Shown: piece after piece, positions 49,845-58,912 of the stretch
Layout of the letters: each line of letters opens with the position of its first letter
Numbering within the stretch: the stretch's first letter is position 1
From: an uncultured Alphaproteobacteria bacterium
GTDB taxonomy: Bacteria > Pseudomonadota > Alphaproteobacteria > HIMB59 > GCA-002718135
DNA length: 64,000 nt
Assembly: GCA_902591485.1 (NCBI GenBank)
Contig: CACJAV010000001.1
Span: forward strand, 142,563 to 206,562
Direction: 5' to 3'
Program-made: the position numbers and the translations under genes
Notes under the pieces: model-generated
The model's database searches: none
What the model was told of the DNA's origin: nothing
Seen by the model: only the letters and a program-made list of their open reading frames with translations

Positions 49845-49998
49845 CCTGTCTAAGCCCTCTGTATTTTTACCTGAGAGTTTTTACTCCTTCGGTAGAGAAT
49901 AATCTCTTTTCCAGATTTTTATTTTAACGGTCCTTTTTGCCTGAGAGTTTCCGGGTCGTTGCTCCTTCGGCTCTGTATATTAACAGCATCTCCCGTTA
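49845..49998 (-). ncRNA. Tandem glycine riboswitch upstream of gcvT
   Basis: The minus strand carries two copies of the core: GAGCCGAAGGAGCAACGACCCGGAAACTCTCAGGCAAAAAGGACCG and CTACCGAAGGAGTAAAAACTCTCAGGTAAAAATACAGAGGG. Confidence 0.95.
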
Positions 49999-50032
49999 TA
50001 AGTTATTTATACTTATTTCTTATAATATTCAA

Positions 50033-50614
50033 TTAATTTAGAGGGATGCTATTCGAAATTTTAGAAGATTGATAGAGCTCTGATAAATTTTCGTAAAGAT
50101 CTCTAATTTTTCTTACTTTTTCTGTAAGCTTTTGTTTATCTGGATCCTGTAATTCATTAATAGATTCCAGAATTGAGTGACTTTTCCAGTAATAATTATC
50201 CTTAATATACTCTCCATTATTAATATTAAAAACTTCTTTTAAAATTTTTAAATCATGGGGAATATTAAAACTCGACTCAGTATCTGAATAAGGAAAAAAA
50301 TAATAAAAATTATCAAATCCACACCATGTAATTGCTGATAAACACATTGAGCAAGGCTCATGCGAGCTTATGAATAAATAATCTTTTGGATTTAAATTTT
50401 TGGATTTAAAAAAATTAATAATTGTTGAAATTTCTCCATGAAACAAAGGATTTTCTGTTTCATTATTTGTGCCAGATATAGTAAAACTTAAATCATCTTT
50501 TTTTATTATAAAAGCTCCAAAAATTTTATTACCTTTAGAAACAGATTTTTTAGTATCAGGGATAAGTTCTTTTAAAAACAAATCAAGGATGACCTCATAT
50601 TTTAAAATAGACAC
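50033..50614 (-). CDS. Cytidine/nucleoside deaminase-superfamily protein
   Basis: FHGEISTIINFF ... SSHEPCSMCLSAITWCGFDNFYYFFPYSD (H-x-E / P-C-x-x-C zinc motif). GTG start. Confidence 0.85.
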   Translation of the reverse strand: MSILKYEVILDLFLKELIPDTKKSVSKGNKIFGAFIIKKDDLSFTISGTNNETENPLFHGEISTIINFFKSKNLNPKDYLFISSHEPCSMCLSAITWCGFDNFYYFFPYSDTESSFNIPHDLKILKEVFNINNGEYIKDNYYWKSHSILESINELQDPDKQKLTEKVRKIRDLYENLSELYQSSKISNSIPLN

Positions 50615-50650
50615 AAAGACGCTTTATATTAAAAAATTTGATTTGGACAA

Positions 50651-50682
50651 AAAAAAAGACCCAGCAAGCTAGGTCTTTTTTA
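50651..50682 (-). terminator. Intrinsic terminator at the end of a structured leader or sRNA
   Basis: Minus strand: AAAAAAGACCTAGCTTGCTGGGTCTTTTTTTTT. Confidence 0.8.
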
Positions 50683-50768
50683 TGTATCGTGCATTTCCTC
50701 CCGATACAAACTAAATAAAGTTTCCCTTATTTAATTTGCTTACTACCTTTGCGTGTAATAAGTAATTA
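50651..50768 (-). ncRNA. Candidate structured leader RNA or sRNA upstream of the deaminase gene
   Basis: Consecutive inverted repeats: TTACT/AGTAA; AAATTAAATAA/TTATTTAGTTT (11 bp with one G-U); GTATCG/CGATAC with loop GGAGGAAATGCA; then the terminator hairpin. No CDS covers it. Confidence 0.5.
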
Positions 50769-50857
50769 TAACTTACTTTGTAAAAAAATAATTATCAAAC
50801 AAAAAAAACATTAATTTAATTTTATTGTGAATATGTATGTTGATAAGTTGTTTAAAA

Positions 50858-51808
50858 TTATCTTATTGGTTTATCTAAATTCACTTTTATACTTAATTGA
50901 TACTCTCGATACAAAGTAAAAAAACTTGCAATTAATATTAAAGATAAACCCACAACACTAGTAATGTTTAAATAATCATTCCAAATTAAGTAACCAAAAA
51001 GAATGGACCAAATAATTAAACTATATTCATATGGTGCAATAGTTGCTGGAGAGCCAATACGATATGCTCCAAATAAAGAAAAGAAACCAATAACACCTGT
51101 AAATCCTATGATTATGAGTATTGAAAGAAAGTACAAACTAGGTATTTCCCAAGTCATGAGAACAAATTTATATTCTGAAACTTGATAAGAGTTAAAAGTT
51201 ATATTTTGTATTACAAAATATATAATAATTGAAAATAATATAGCTGATAAATAGGTGTGAATTATTTGAGTGAATAATGAATCCTTATCAGATGTTTTTT
51301 TTTGTATGACAACAGTAAGCGCATAAAAAAAAGCACATAATATTGGAAATAAACTGTAAATATTAAAATTATTAAAATCTGGATTTAAAACTAAATATAC
51401 CCCAAAAAAACCAATAAAAATTGCACCCCACCTAAAGATACCTACTTTTTCTCCAATAATAAACTTAGAAAAAATTGTTACAAAGAAAGGACTAACAAAA
51501 AAAAGAGTTACAGCTTCAGGTAATGAAATTTTTGATAAAGAAAAATAATATAGGCTAAAACCTAAAAAAAAGCCAGAGACTCTTAAAATAGTAATGAATG
51601 GATAATGAGTTTTGAATACAATTTTAATTTGTTTAAATTTACAATAAATAAAAATAGCGAAAAGCCCCACTATAGATCGTGCTAAATAAATTACATAAAT
51701 ATTAATTGAGTCAGATATAATTTTGATTAGGGCATCTTGTATAGAAAATACAAACATACCTAATATTATTAAGAGAATTGCTTTTATATTATTATCTAGT
51801 GTCATCAT
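50858..51808 (-). CDS. EamA/DMT-family transporter
   Basis: About 10 TM segments; SLPEAVTLFFVSPFFVTIFSKFIIGEKVGIFRWGAIFIGFFGVYLVL. Confidence 0.87.
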   Translation of the reverse strand: MMTLDNNIKAILLIILGMFVFSIQDALIKIISDSINIYVIYLARSIVGLFAIFIYCKFKQIKIVFKTHYPFITILRVSGFFLGFSLYYFSLSKISLPEAVTLFFVSPFFVTIFSKFIIGEKVGIFRWGAIFIGFFGVYLVLNPDFNNFNIYSLFPILCAFFYALTVVIQKKTSDKDSLFTQIIHTYLSAILFSIIIYFVIQNITFNSYQVSEYKFVLMTWEIPSLYFLSILIIIGFTGVIGFFSLFGAYRIGSPATIAPYEYSLIIWSILFGYLIWNDYLNITSVVGLSLILIASFFTLYREYQLSIKVNLDKPIR

Positions 51809-51837
51809 ATTTTAATGAGTGTTATAAAGTTTTGTTA

Positions 51838-52923
51838 ATGAAACAAAAGAAATTATTTAATGTAATTGGAGTAATGACTGGAACATCAATGGATGGCATT
51901 GACATATCTTATGTTTCAACTGATGGAATTAAAAAAATCAGAATTTACAATGAAAAAAGCTATCAATATTCAATAAAAGAAATTCAAAATATAAAAAAAT
52001 TTTTATTAATAAAAAAATATCCAAAGGATATCATAAGAAATCAAGATACAAAAATAACAAAATTAATAGTAAAATATTTAAGTAAATTTTTAAAAGAGTT
52101 TAAAGTAAAAAAATTTGATTACATTAGTTTAAGTGGGCAAACTATTTTTCACAATCCTGATAAAAAAATTTCTATTCAATTAGGTAATGCTAAGTTTGTA
52201 TCTAAAACTTTTAAAACTAGTGTAATAAGCAATTTTAGAGAAAATGATATCAAGAATGGTGGTCAAGGTGCTCCAATTGGTGCGTTTTATCATAAACTAC
52301 TATTAGACAAGATTAATAAAAAAGCTGTATTAATAAATTTAGGTGGAGTTGCAAATTTTGCACTTACTCATCAAAGAAAATTTATTTCATCTGATATTGG
52401 CCCAGCAAATGCATTATCAGATGACTTAATGATGTTTTTCTTTAAAAAAAATTATGACAAAAACGGTATATTAGCATCTAAAGGTAAAATAAATTTAAAT
52501 ATTTTAAATTTATTTAAAAAAGATAAATTCTTTAAACAAAAAATTCCTAAATCACTTGATAGAAATAATTTTCACTATCTAATTAAAAAACTGAAAAGAA
52601 TAAAATCTCATAATGCCTTATGTACATCAATTTATTTTACAATATTTTCAATAATGAATTTATTAGAAAAAGATATTTGCTCTGGAATAAATGAAATAAT
52701 ATTTACAGGCGGAGGAAGGAAAAATAAGTTTTTAATTTCACAATTCAAATATCTCAATCATAAGTATAAAATCTCAATTATAGATAATTACGGGTTTGAT
52801 GGAGATTTACTTGAAGCACAAATGTTTGCTTATATAGGTATTAGATCACTAAAAAAATTAAATTTAAGCACTCCATATACAACGGGAGTTAAAAATAATC
52901 TTACTGGTGGTAATGTTTATTGA
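51838..52923 (+). CDS. anmK: Anhydro-N-acetylmuramic acid kinase (start corrected from 51778)
   Basis: NVIGVMTGTSMDGIDISYVST, ISLSGQTIFHNP, NGGQGAPIGAFYHKLL, INLGGVANF, FTGGGRKNKFL. ATG at 51838 avoids overlap with the divergent EamA gene. Confidence 0.93.
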   Translation: MKQKKLFNVIGVMTGTSMDGIDISYVSTDGIKKIRIYNEKSYQYSIKEIQNIKKFLLIKKYPKDIIRNQDTKITKLIVKYLSKFLKEFKVKKFDYISLSGQTIFHNPDKKISIQLGNAKFVSKTFKTSVISNFRENDIKNGGQGAPIGAFYHKLLLDKINKKAVLINLGGVANFALTHQRKFISSDIGPANALSDDLMMFFFKKNYDKNGILASKGKINLNILNLFKKDKFFKQKIPKSLDRNNFHYLIKKLKRIKSHNALCTSIYFTIFSIMNLLEKDICSGINEIIFTGGGRKNKFLISQFKYLNHKYKISIIDNYGFDGDLLEAQMFAYIGIRSLKKLNLSTPYTTGVKNNLTGGNVY

Positions 52924-53897
52924 TTTTTTTTAACTATCTGATTCCAAGATTGATAATCAATATTTGATCCACATAATAAAATCAATGTATTTTGATTTCT
53001 TAATTTTAAAGGACTCATTTTTTTTAAAGCCGCAAAACCTGCTACACAGGCAGGCTCAAGAAATAATTTTAAATTTTTAAAAGCAAACAACATTGAATCA
53101 ATCATATCTTGATCATGAATATTAATCATTTGATCAATTACTTTTCTTGCAACATCAAAAGAATATGGCATATGAAGAGGTGCACACAAACTATCAGCAA
53201 TGCTATCTATCTCTACTTTACTAAGTGGAGAGTTATCTTTTAAACTATTCGTCATTCCTTTTGCACCATTTGGCTCAACACCTACAATATTTACATTAGG
53301 AAATATTTGTTTTAATGCAGAACCTATTCCACTTATTAAACCTCCTCCACCAACTGAAATTATCACATTATTAATTGTAGTATTTAAATTTTTAATTTGA
53401 TTAGCTATTTCTAAACCTAATGTTGCTGATCCTTGCAAAGTATACAGACCATCAAATGGATGTATAAATTTATAACCTTCTTTTTCAGCTTTTATAACTT
53501 TATCAAATGCATTGGTAGCATTAGTAAATAAAATATTAGCACCATATTTTTTACATATGTTTACTCTGTAAGGATTTGCAGACTCATAAAGAAAAATTTT
53601 ATTTTTTAGATTAAAAATATTTGATATATATGCAGCTGCTATTGCATGATTACCTGCACTAACAGCAGTAATACCATCTTGTAGATCTTTTTTTTTACTA
53701 GATATAATATTATTGACTGCTCCTCTTGCTTTAAATGATCCACTTTTTTGAAAGCATTCAAATTTAAAATATAAATTAGTGTTAAATTGCTGATCAATTA
53801 AATTATTGGCTTTGATTAACGGTGTAACATTAATAAAAGATTTAATATTTTTATAAACTTGCTCTATAGAATTAATTGAGAGTTCTTGGGGTATCAA
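52917..53897 (-). CDS. Threonine/serine dehydratase (PLP)
   Basis: FKFECFQKSGSFKARGAVNNI, AVSAGNHAIAAAY, SVGGGGLISGIGSALK, LLCGSNID. Confidence 0.92.
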   Translation of the reverse strand: MIPQELSINSIEQVYKNIKSFINVTPLIKANNLIDQQFNTNLYFKFECFQKSGSFKARGAVNNIISSKKKDLQDGITAVSAGNHAIAAAYISNIFNLKNKIFLYESANPYRVNICKKYGANILFTNATNAFDKVIKAEKEGYKFIHPFDGLYTLQGSATLGLEIANQIKNLNTTINNVIISVGGGGLISGIGSALKQIFPNVNIVGVEPNGAKGMTNSLKDNSPLSKVEIDSIADSLCAPLHMPYSFDVARKVIDQMINIHDQDMIDSMLFAFKNLKLFLEPACVAGFAALKKMSPLKLRNQNTLILLCGSNIDYQSWNQIVKKNQ

Positions 53898-54022
53898 GAT
53901 TTTGCTCTAATTTCTTTTATTTTATCAAATGCACTTCCAGCCATTACACCTAATATTGCTCCAATAGGACCACCTAATGCAAAACCTGCAGCACCTCCCA
54001 ATAATCTTCCCCAAATACTCAT
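53894..54022 (-). CDS. 42-aa glycine-zipper microprotein resembling the N-terminus of DjlA-type co-chaperones (not in ORF track)
   Basis: Reverse-strand ATG at 54022: MSIWGRLLGGAAGFALGGPIGAILGVMAGSAFDKIKEIRAKS*. Confidence 0.6.
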   Translation of the reverse strand: MSIWGRLLGGAAGFALGGPIGAILGVMAGSAFDKIKEIRAKS

Positions 54023-54264
54023 TGCAGCATCTCTACAATTTCTTTTAACTCTTCTAATTCTGAAGATGAAATTAATTGATCTTTGTTAATATCAATCAAT
54101 TGAAATATAATATTGATTGATTGATTAATCTCTTCAATAGACACAAAGCCATCATTGTTTAAATCAATAATCTTAAAATAAGTTATTTCTTGCTGATTTA
54201 ATTCAGCAGATTTTACAGAGGATAGAAATAGAAAAAAAATTACAATTATTCTTAACCAAACCAT
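54019..54264 (-). CDS. Small secreted EF-hand protein
   Basis: Signal-peptide-like N-terminus; two EF loops, DLNNDGFVSIEE and DINKDQLISSSE. Confidence 0.78.
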   Translation of the reverse strand: MVWLRIIVIFFLFLSSVKSAELNQQEITYFKIIDLNNDGFVSIEEINQSINIIFQLIDINKDQLISSSELEELKEIVEMLQ

Positions 54265-54473
54265 CTATACATTCCTATAATACCAGCACTTGCATAGAAA
54301 ACTTGTAATAATAGTATACCTTTGTATCCTAATTTATAAGCCCAGATACCAATCAAAAGAGCTGATATTAGTAATAAGCTAAAGCCTAGAAACTCTAGGC
54401 CAATGTTTAATGCAACGAATAAAGAATACAAAATGGCCGTTAATACTCCAGCCCATTCTAAAATCTTAATCAA
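54252..54473 (-). CDS. Small membrane protein, 73 aa
   Basis: Two or three hydrophobic segments (ILYSLFVALNIGLEFLGFSLLLISALLIGIWAYKLGYKGILLLQVFYASAGIIGMYRWFG). Confidence 0.65.
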   Translation of the reverse strand: MIKILEWAGVLTAILYSLFVALNIGLEFLGFSLLLISALLIGIWAYKLGYKGILLLQVFYASAGIIGMYRWFG

Positions 54474-54476
54474 ATA

Positions 54477-54683
54477 TTATGATACTTTTTTTACGTTAAT
54501 AGCGTTTTCTTTTCCTCTGTTCTCACCAATTTCAAATGAAACAGCTTCTCCTTCTTGTAGCTGATCAATTCCAGCTTCTTCTAAAGCAGAAATATGCAAA
54601 AAAACATCTTTGCCGCCAGCATCGTTTTCAATAAATCCGTAACCTTTAGTTGGATTAAACCATTTAATTTTACCTGTAGCCAT
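54477..54683 (-). CDS. cspA: Cold-shock protein
   Basis: MATGKIKWFNPTKGYGFIENDAGGKDVFLHISALEEAG. Confidence 0.97.
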   Translation of the reverse strand: MATGKIKWFNPTKGYGFIENDAGGKDVFLHISALEEAGIDQLQEGEAVSFEIGENRGKENAINVKKVS

Positions 54684-54827
54684 GTAGTCTCCTTTTGTTT
54701 TATTGTATGGGAATGTAAGATTTGTATTTTAATTAGTAAATATAACTATAAATCTCGTCGGTAATTAATTAAGAAAGTAACTAACAATAATTCTAATAAT
54801 TGCAAGCTATATTATAAAGTTAAAGAA

Positions 54828-55658
54828 ATGCTAAGCTATAAACATGGATATCATGCAGGAAATGAAGCCGATGTACTAAAACATATCTGCCTAATTCAAG
54901 CATATAAAAGCATAAAAAGGCATCATAAATCAATTACTTACATAGATACGCATTCAGGTAGTGGAATTTATAAATTTGATAGCGATTATATGTCTAAAAA
55001 TAAAGAGTACATTAGAGGTATTACTAAATTAGAAAATTATAAATTCGAGAACCAATCTATAAATTATTACTTAAAGGTTTTAAGAAATATAAATAACTCT
55101 AAAAAATTATTATTTTATCCTGGATCACCGTTAATTATGAATCATCTTACTGATAATCTGGATAAATTATTATTTTATGAACTTCATAATAATGAATTTA
55201 ATTTGTTGAGAAAAAATCTATCAAAAAACATTAATGCAAAAATATGCAATGAGGATGGATTTGTATTTCTTGATAAAATAAATGCAAACAGAAAAACTCT
55301 AGCATTAATTGACCCATCTTATGAAATAAAAGATGATTTTAATAAAGTTTTAAATACACTAGCAATATTAAATGCAAAATTTGAAAATTTGACAGCAATA
55401 ATTTGGTACCCAGTTTTGAATATTGAAAAAAATGACCTATTTATTGAAAATGTAAGAAAAATTGGCTCAAATAGAATAACTAGAATTGAGTTACCCTTAA
55501 AACAATATGATGAGGAAGTTGGCATGAAAGGATCAGGTATTATATTATTTGATGGATCACCCTATCTAATAAATTTAATGAGAGATTGTGTAAGAGAGCT
55601 GTATCTTCTTTTAAAAGATGGATATTGCAACATAAGACCAAAAATTCAAAAATTATAA
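54828..55658 (+). CDS. rlmJ: 23S rRNA (adenine2030-N6)-methyltransferase RlmJ
   Basis: MLSYKHGYHAGNEADVLKHICLIQ, TYIDTHSGSGIY, LIDPSYEIKDDF. Confidence 0.94.
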   Translation: MLSYKHGYHAGNEADVLKHICLIQAYKSIKRHHKSITYIDTHSGSGIYKFDSDYMSKNKEYIRGITKLENYKFENQSINYYLKVLRNINNSKKLLFYPGSPLIMNHLTDNLDKLLFYELHNNEFNLLRKNLSKNINAKICNEDGFVFLDKINANRKTLALIDPSYEIKDDFNKVLNTLAILNAKFENLTAIIWYPVLNIEKNDLFIENVRKIGSNRITRIELPLKQYDEEVGMKGSGIILFDGSPYLINLMRDCVRELYLLLKDGYCNIRPKIQKL

Positions 55659-57022
55659 TGTCTAATAATAGTATAAATTTAAAAGAAGATAGTATTTATT
55701 CATTATTTATAAAAATTGCTATCCCCTCCTCTATAGGAACAATATTTCAAAATTTATATTCAGTTGTAGACTCAATCTTTGCTGGTAAAATGATTTCTGA
55801 TCAAGCTCTGGCAGCAATAGGACAAATATTTCCAATTTATTTTATAATAATAGCTTTAGGTGTAGGTTTAAGTATTGGAACAACTGCTCTTATAGCTAAT
55901 AGTATAGGTGAAAATAATTTAAATAATTCTGGTAATATTTTCACTCAATCTTTTTTACTTTCAATTTTAGTAGCATTATTAGTTACTTTTATTGGTATAT
56001 ATTTTAGTCCTTCATTAATTATGTTTATGAACAAGGATTTAATCACATTGGATTTATCCTTACGATATTTAAATATTATTTTCTTTGGCTCAATTTTCAT
56101 CTTTATTCTGATGTCAATTAACTCATCTTTGAGTGCACAAGGAGACACAAAGAGTTACAGGAATGTTTTAATTTTTAGTTTTTTTTTAAATATAGCTCTT
56201 AATCCAATATTAATTTCGGGAAAATTTTTTAATTATCAAATATTTTCACCTTTAGGAATTGATGGTATTGCCTATGCTACTATAATCTCTCAATTTGTTG
56301 GTATTTTTTATCTTTTTATAAAGCTATCTAAAACTTTAATTTATAAATATGTAAAAATTACAATTATTCCAAATATTAAGATTATTAAGAATATATTATC
56401 ACAAGGAATTCCAGCTTCTATTGGTATGATGATGATTGCAGTTGGATCTTATATTTTAATTTATTTTGTAAGTATTTTTGGAGTAGATGCAATTGCGGGC
56501 TATACTGCCGCAGGAAGGTATGAACAATTATTTTTTTTACCTTTACTTGGATTAAGTACTGCTACTGTATCAATAGTTGGGCAAAATTTTGGAGCAAAAC
56601 AATTTTTACGTGTTTTGGAAACATATAAAAAAGCTGTTGGGGTCGCATTAGTAATATTATCAATTCTAGGCATAATAATTTTTATTACATCAGAAATAGC
56701 TATGAGCTTGTTTACCGAAAATGAGGAAGTTAAAAAATTTGGTTCAAATTATCTTAAAATCTCAGCTTTGATGTTTCCTGCATTTCCATTTTTTTTCATT
56801 GGAAATGCAACTTTTCAAGGATTAAAAAAAGCTATAATTGTTATGTATATGGCAATCATGAGATTTGTTTTTATTCCTTTAGTTATGATATCAATAATTT
56901 TTTATCAATTTGGTGAAAGTTATATGCTAATGTTTTATTCAATTGCTTTCATGCATTGGGCAATAGGCTTATCATACTACTATTTCTGTTCAAAAAAATT
57001 CAGAAGTATTCTAAATTTATAA
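55658..57022 (+). CDS. MATE-family efflux transporter (start corrected from 55586)
   Basis: LFIKIAIPSSIGTIFQNLYSVVDSIFAGKMISDQALAAIGQIFPIYF; TAATG coupling with rlmJ. Confidence 0.92.
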   Translation: MSNNSINLKEDSIYSLFIKIAIPSSIGTIFQNLYSVVDSIFAGKMISDQALAAIGQIFPIYFIIIALGVGLSIGTTALIANSIGENNLNNSGNIFTQSFLLSILVALLVTFIGIYFSPSLIMFMNKDLITLDLSLRYLNIIFFGSIFIFILMSINSSLSAQGDTKSYRNVLIFSFFLNIALNPILISGKFFNYQIFSPLGIDGIAYATIISQFVGIFYLFIKLSKTLIYKYVKITIIPNIKIIKNILSQGIPASIGMMMIAVGSYILIYFVSIFGVDAIAGYTAAGRYEQLFFLPLLGLSTATVSIVGQNFGAKQFLRVLETYKKAVGVALVILSILGIIIFITSEIAMSLFTENEEVKKFGSNYLKISALMFPAFPFFFIGNATFQGLKKAIIVMYMAIMRFVFIPLVMISIIFYQFGESYMLMFYSIAFMHWAIGLSYYYFCSKKFRSILNL

Positions 57023-57023
57023 T

Positions 57024-57650
57024 TTATTCGATACCTGATAAATTAGGAACAAAAAGAACATCATCAAAAGTTTCTGACTCTAATTTATTTTCTATTTTTT
57101 TATACTTAACAATTATCTGTTTATTTTTCTCAACCATTGGAGCAACAATAATTCCACCTTCAACAATTTGTGACTCTATTTCCTTAGATATCAATGGAGT
57201 TGCAGCTGTTATTATAATCCTATCAAATGGAATTTGCTCTTTCCAACCATGATTACCATCTGCATATTTAGTTACTATATTTGAGATTTTTAATTCTTTA
57301 AAAACTTTTTCAGCTTTAACGAGTAAATTTTTAATTCTTTCTATGGTATAAACTCTTCTTACTAATTTTGATAAAACTGCACTTTGATAACCACTGCCAG
57401 TTCCAATTTCTAAAATTTTATGTTTTGGCTGAACTTCCAATAGTTGAGTCATTTTTGCAACAACAAATGGCTGACTAATTGTTTGATTATCGCCAATTGG
57501 TAAAGCAATATTATCATATGCTTGGTTGCGAAAATTATAGGGTATAAATTTATCCCTTGGTATTTTTTCTATAGCCGATAGAATATTTGAGTCAGCAATA
57601 CCTGACTCTCTTAATTCCAAAATTAGCCTAATTTTCTTAACATCTAGCAC
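57024..57650 (-). CDS. pcm: Protein-L-isoaspartate O-methyltransferase
   Basis: IPRDKFIP, QTISQPFVVAKMTQLL, KILEIGTGSGYQSAVLSKL. Confidence 0.95.
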   Translation of the reverse strand: MLDVKKIRLILELRESGIADSNILSAIEKIPRDKFIPYNFRNQAYDNIALPIGDNQTISQPFVVAKMTQLLEVQPKHKILEIGTGSGYQSAVLSKLVRRVYTIERIKNLLVKAEKVFKELKISNIVTKYADGNHGWKEQIPFDRIIITAATPLISKEIESQIVEGGIIVAPMVEKNKQIIVKYKKIENKLESETFDDVLFVPNLSGIE

Positions 57651-58912
57651 TAAAATAAAGTATCTGAATTATCAAAATATTTTTTAAGAACATCAGGAAT
57701 TTTAACATTACCATCTGCGGTTTGATAATTTTCTAAGATAGCTATTAAAGTTCTCCCAACAGCCAATCCTGACCCATTTAATGTATGAATATAAATATTT
57801 TTATCATCTTTTTTGTATCTAGTATTCATTCTTCTTGCTTGGAAATCTCCACAATTTGAGCAACTAGAGATTTCTCGGTATTTATTTTCTCCTGGAAGCC
57901 AAACCTCAATATCATATGTTTTATTGGCATTAAAACCCATATCACCAGTGCATAAAGTCATAACCCTATAATGAAGATTCAAATCTTTAAGTATTCCTTC
58001 TGCACAGTTAAGCATTCTTTCTAGTTCATCTTTTGAATGTTCAGGTTCCACTAGTGAGACAAGTTCGACTTTAGTAAATTGATGCTGTCTTAGCATTCCT
58101 CTTGTATCTTTTCCAGCCGCACCTGCTTCTGATCTAAAACAAGGAGTGTAAGAAGTGACTCTCATTGGAAGTTGGCTTATATTTAATATTTCATTACTAT
58201 GAAGAGCTGTAAGAGGTATTTCTGCAGTAGGTATGAGCCAATGATCATCACCTGCAGTGAATAAATCATCTGCAAATTTTGGTAACTGCCCGGTTCCATA
58301 TAATGTATCTGCTTTTACTAAATATGGTACGTGCATTTCGACATACCCGTTTATTGAAGTATGTTTATCTATCATAAAATTTGCAATTGCTCTTTCTAGT
58401 TTAGAGAGATTACCTTTCAAAATTACAAATCTAGATCCTGATAGTTTTGTTGCAGTCTCAAAATTCATAAAGCTAGCATTTTCACCAATTTCAAAATGTT
58501 GTTTTGGGTCAAAATCAAAAGAAGGTTTTCCCCCCCAATCCCTATAGAATACATTTTCTTCCTCATTAGTTCCTATCGGAGTGCTAGAGTCTGGCATGTT
58601 AGGAAGTCTACTTAAAATTGCGTTCAACTCATCATTTTTTAGAGTTTCTAATTCTTTTAAGGCATTGATCTTATTTTTTAAATCATCTACTTGAGCCATT
58701 TCATTGGTAGCTTCTTTTTTTTCACTTTTCAATTTACCTATAGTTTTTGACAATTGATTTCTATCTGCTAATAAATTTTGTAACGCTGTTTGAGCCTCTC
58801 TTTTTTCCTTATCTATATCTATAATTTTTTGTGAAATAGAGTTTTCACCTCTTGATTTCATAAAGTTATCAAATTCTACAGGATTGTCCCTTATATAATT
58901 AATATTATGCAT
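57650..58912 (-). CDS. serS: Seryl-tRNA synthetase
   Basis: PTAEIPLTALHSNEIL, CFRSEAGAAGKDTRGMLRQHQFTKVELV, EISSCSNCGDFQARRMNTRY, LNGSGLAVGRTLIAILENYQ. Confidence 0.98.
   Translation of the reverse strand: MHNINYIRDNPVEFDNFMKSRGENSISQKIIDIDKEKREAQTALQNLLADRNQLSKTIGKLKSEKKEATNEMAQVDDLKNKINALKELETLKNDELNAILSRLPNMPDSSTPIGTNEEENVFYRDWGGKPSFDFDPKQHFEIGENASFMNFETATKLSGSRFVILKGNLSKLERAIANFMIDKHTSINGYVEMHVPYLVKADTLYGTGQLPKFADDLFTAGDDHWLIPTAEIPLTALHSNEILNISQLPMRVTSYTPCFRSEAGAAGKDTRGMLRQHQFTKVELVSLVEPEHSKDELERMLNCAEGILKDLNLHYRVMTLCTGDMGFNANKTYDIEVWLPGENKYREISSCSNCGDFQARRMNTRYKKDDKNIYIHTLNGSGLAVGRTLIAILENYQTADGNVKIPDVLKKYFDNSDTLF

Noticed and set aside
51778-51837. Extended N-terminus of anmK
   Set aside because: MLLYYYLVSSYFNECYKVLL is not AnmK-like and overlaps the divergent transporter; the true start is probably 51838.
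55586-55657. Extended N-terminus of the MATE transporter
   Set aside because: Lies inside the end of rlmJ; the start at 55658 gives TAATG coupling.
57000-57252. + strand ORF 56956..57252 past the MATE stop
   Set aside because: Antisense of pcm and out of frame with MATE.
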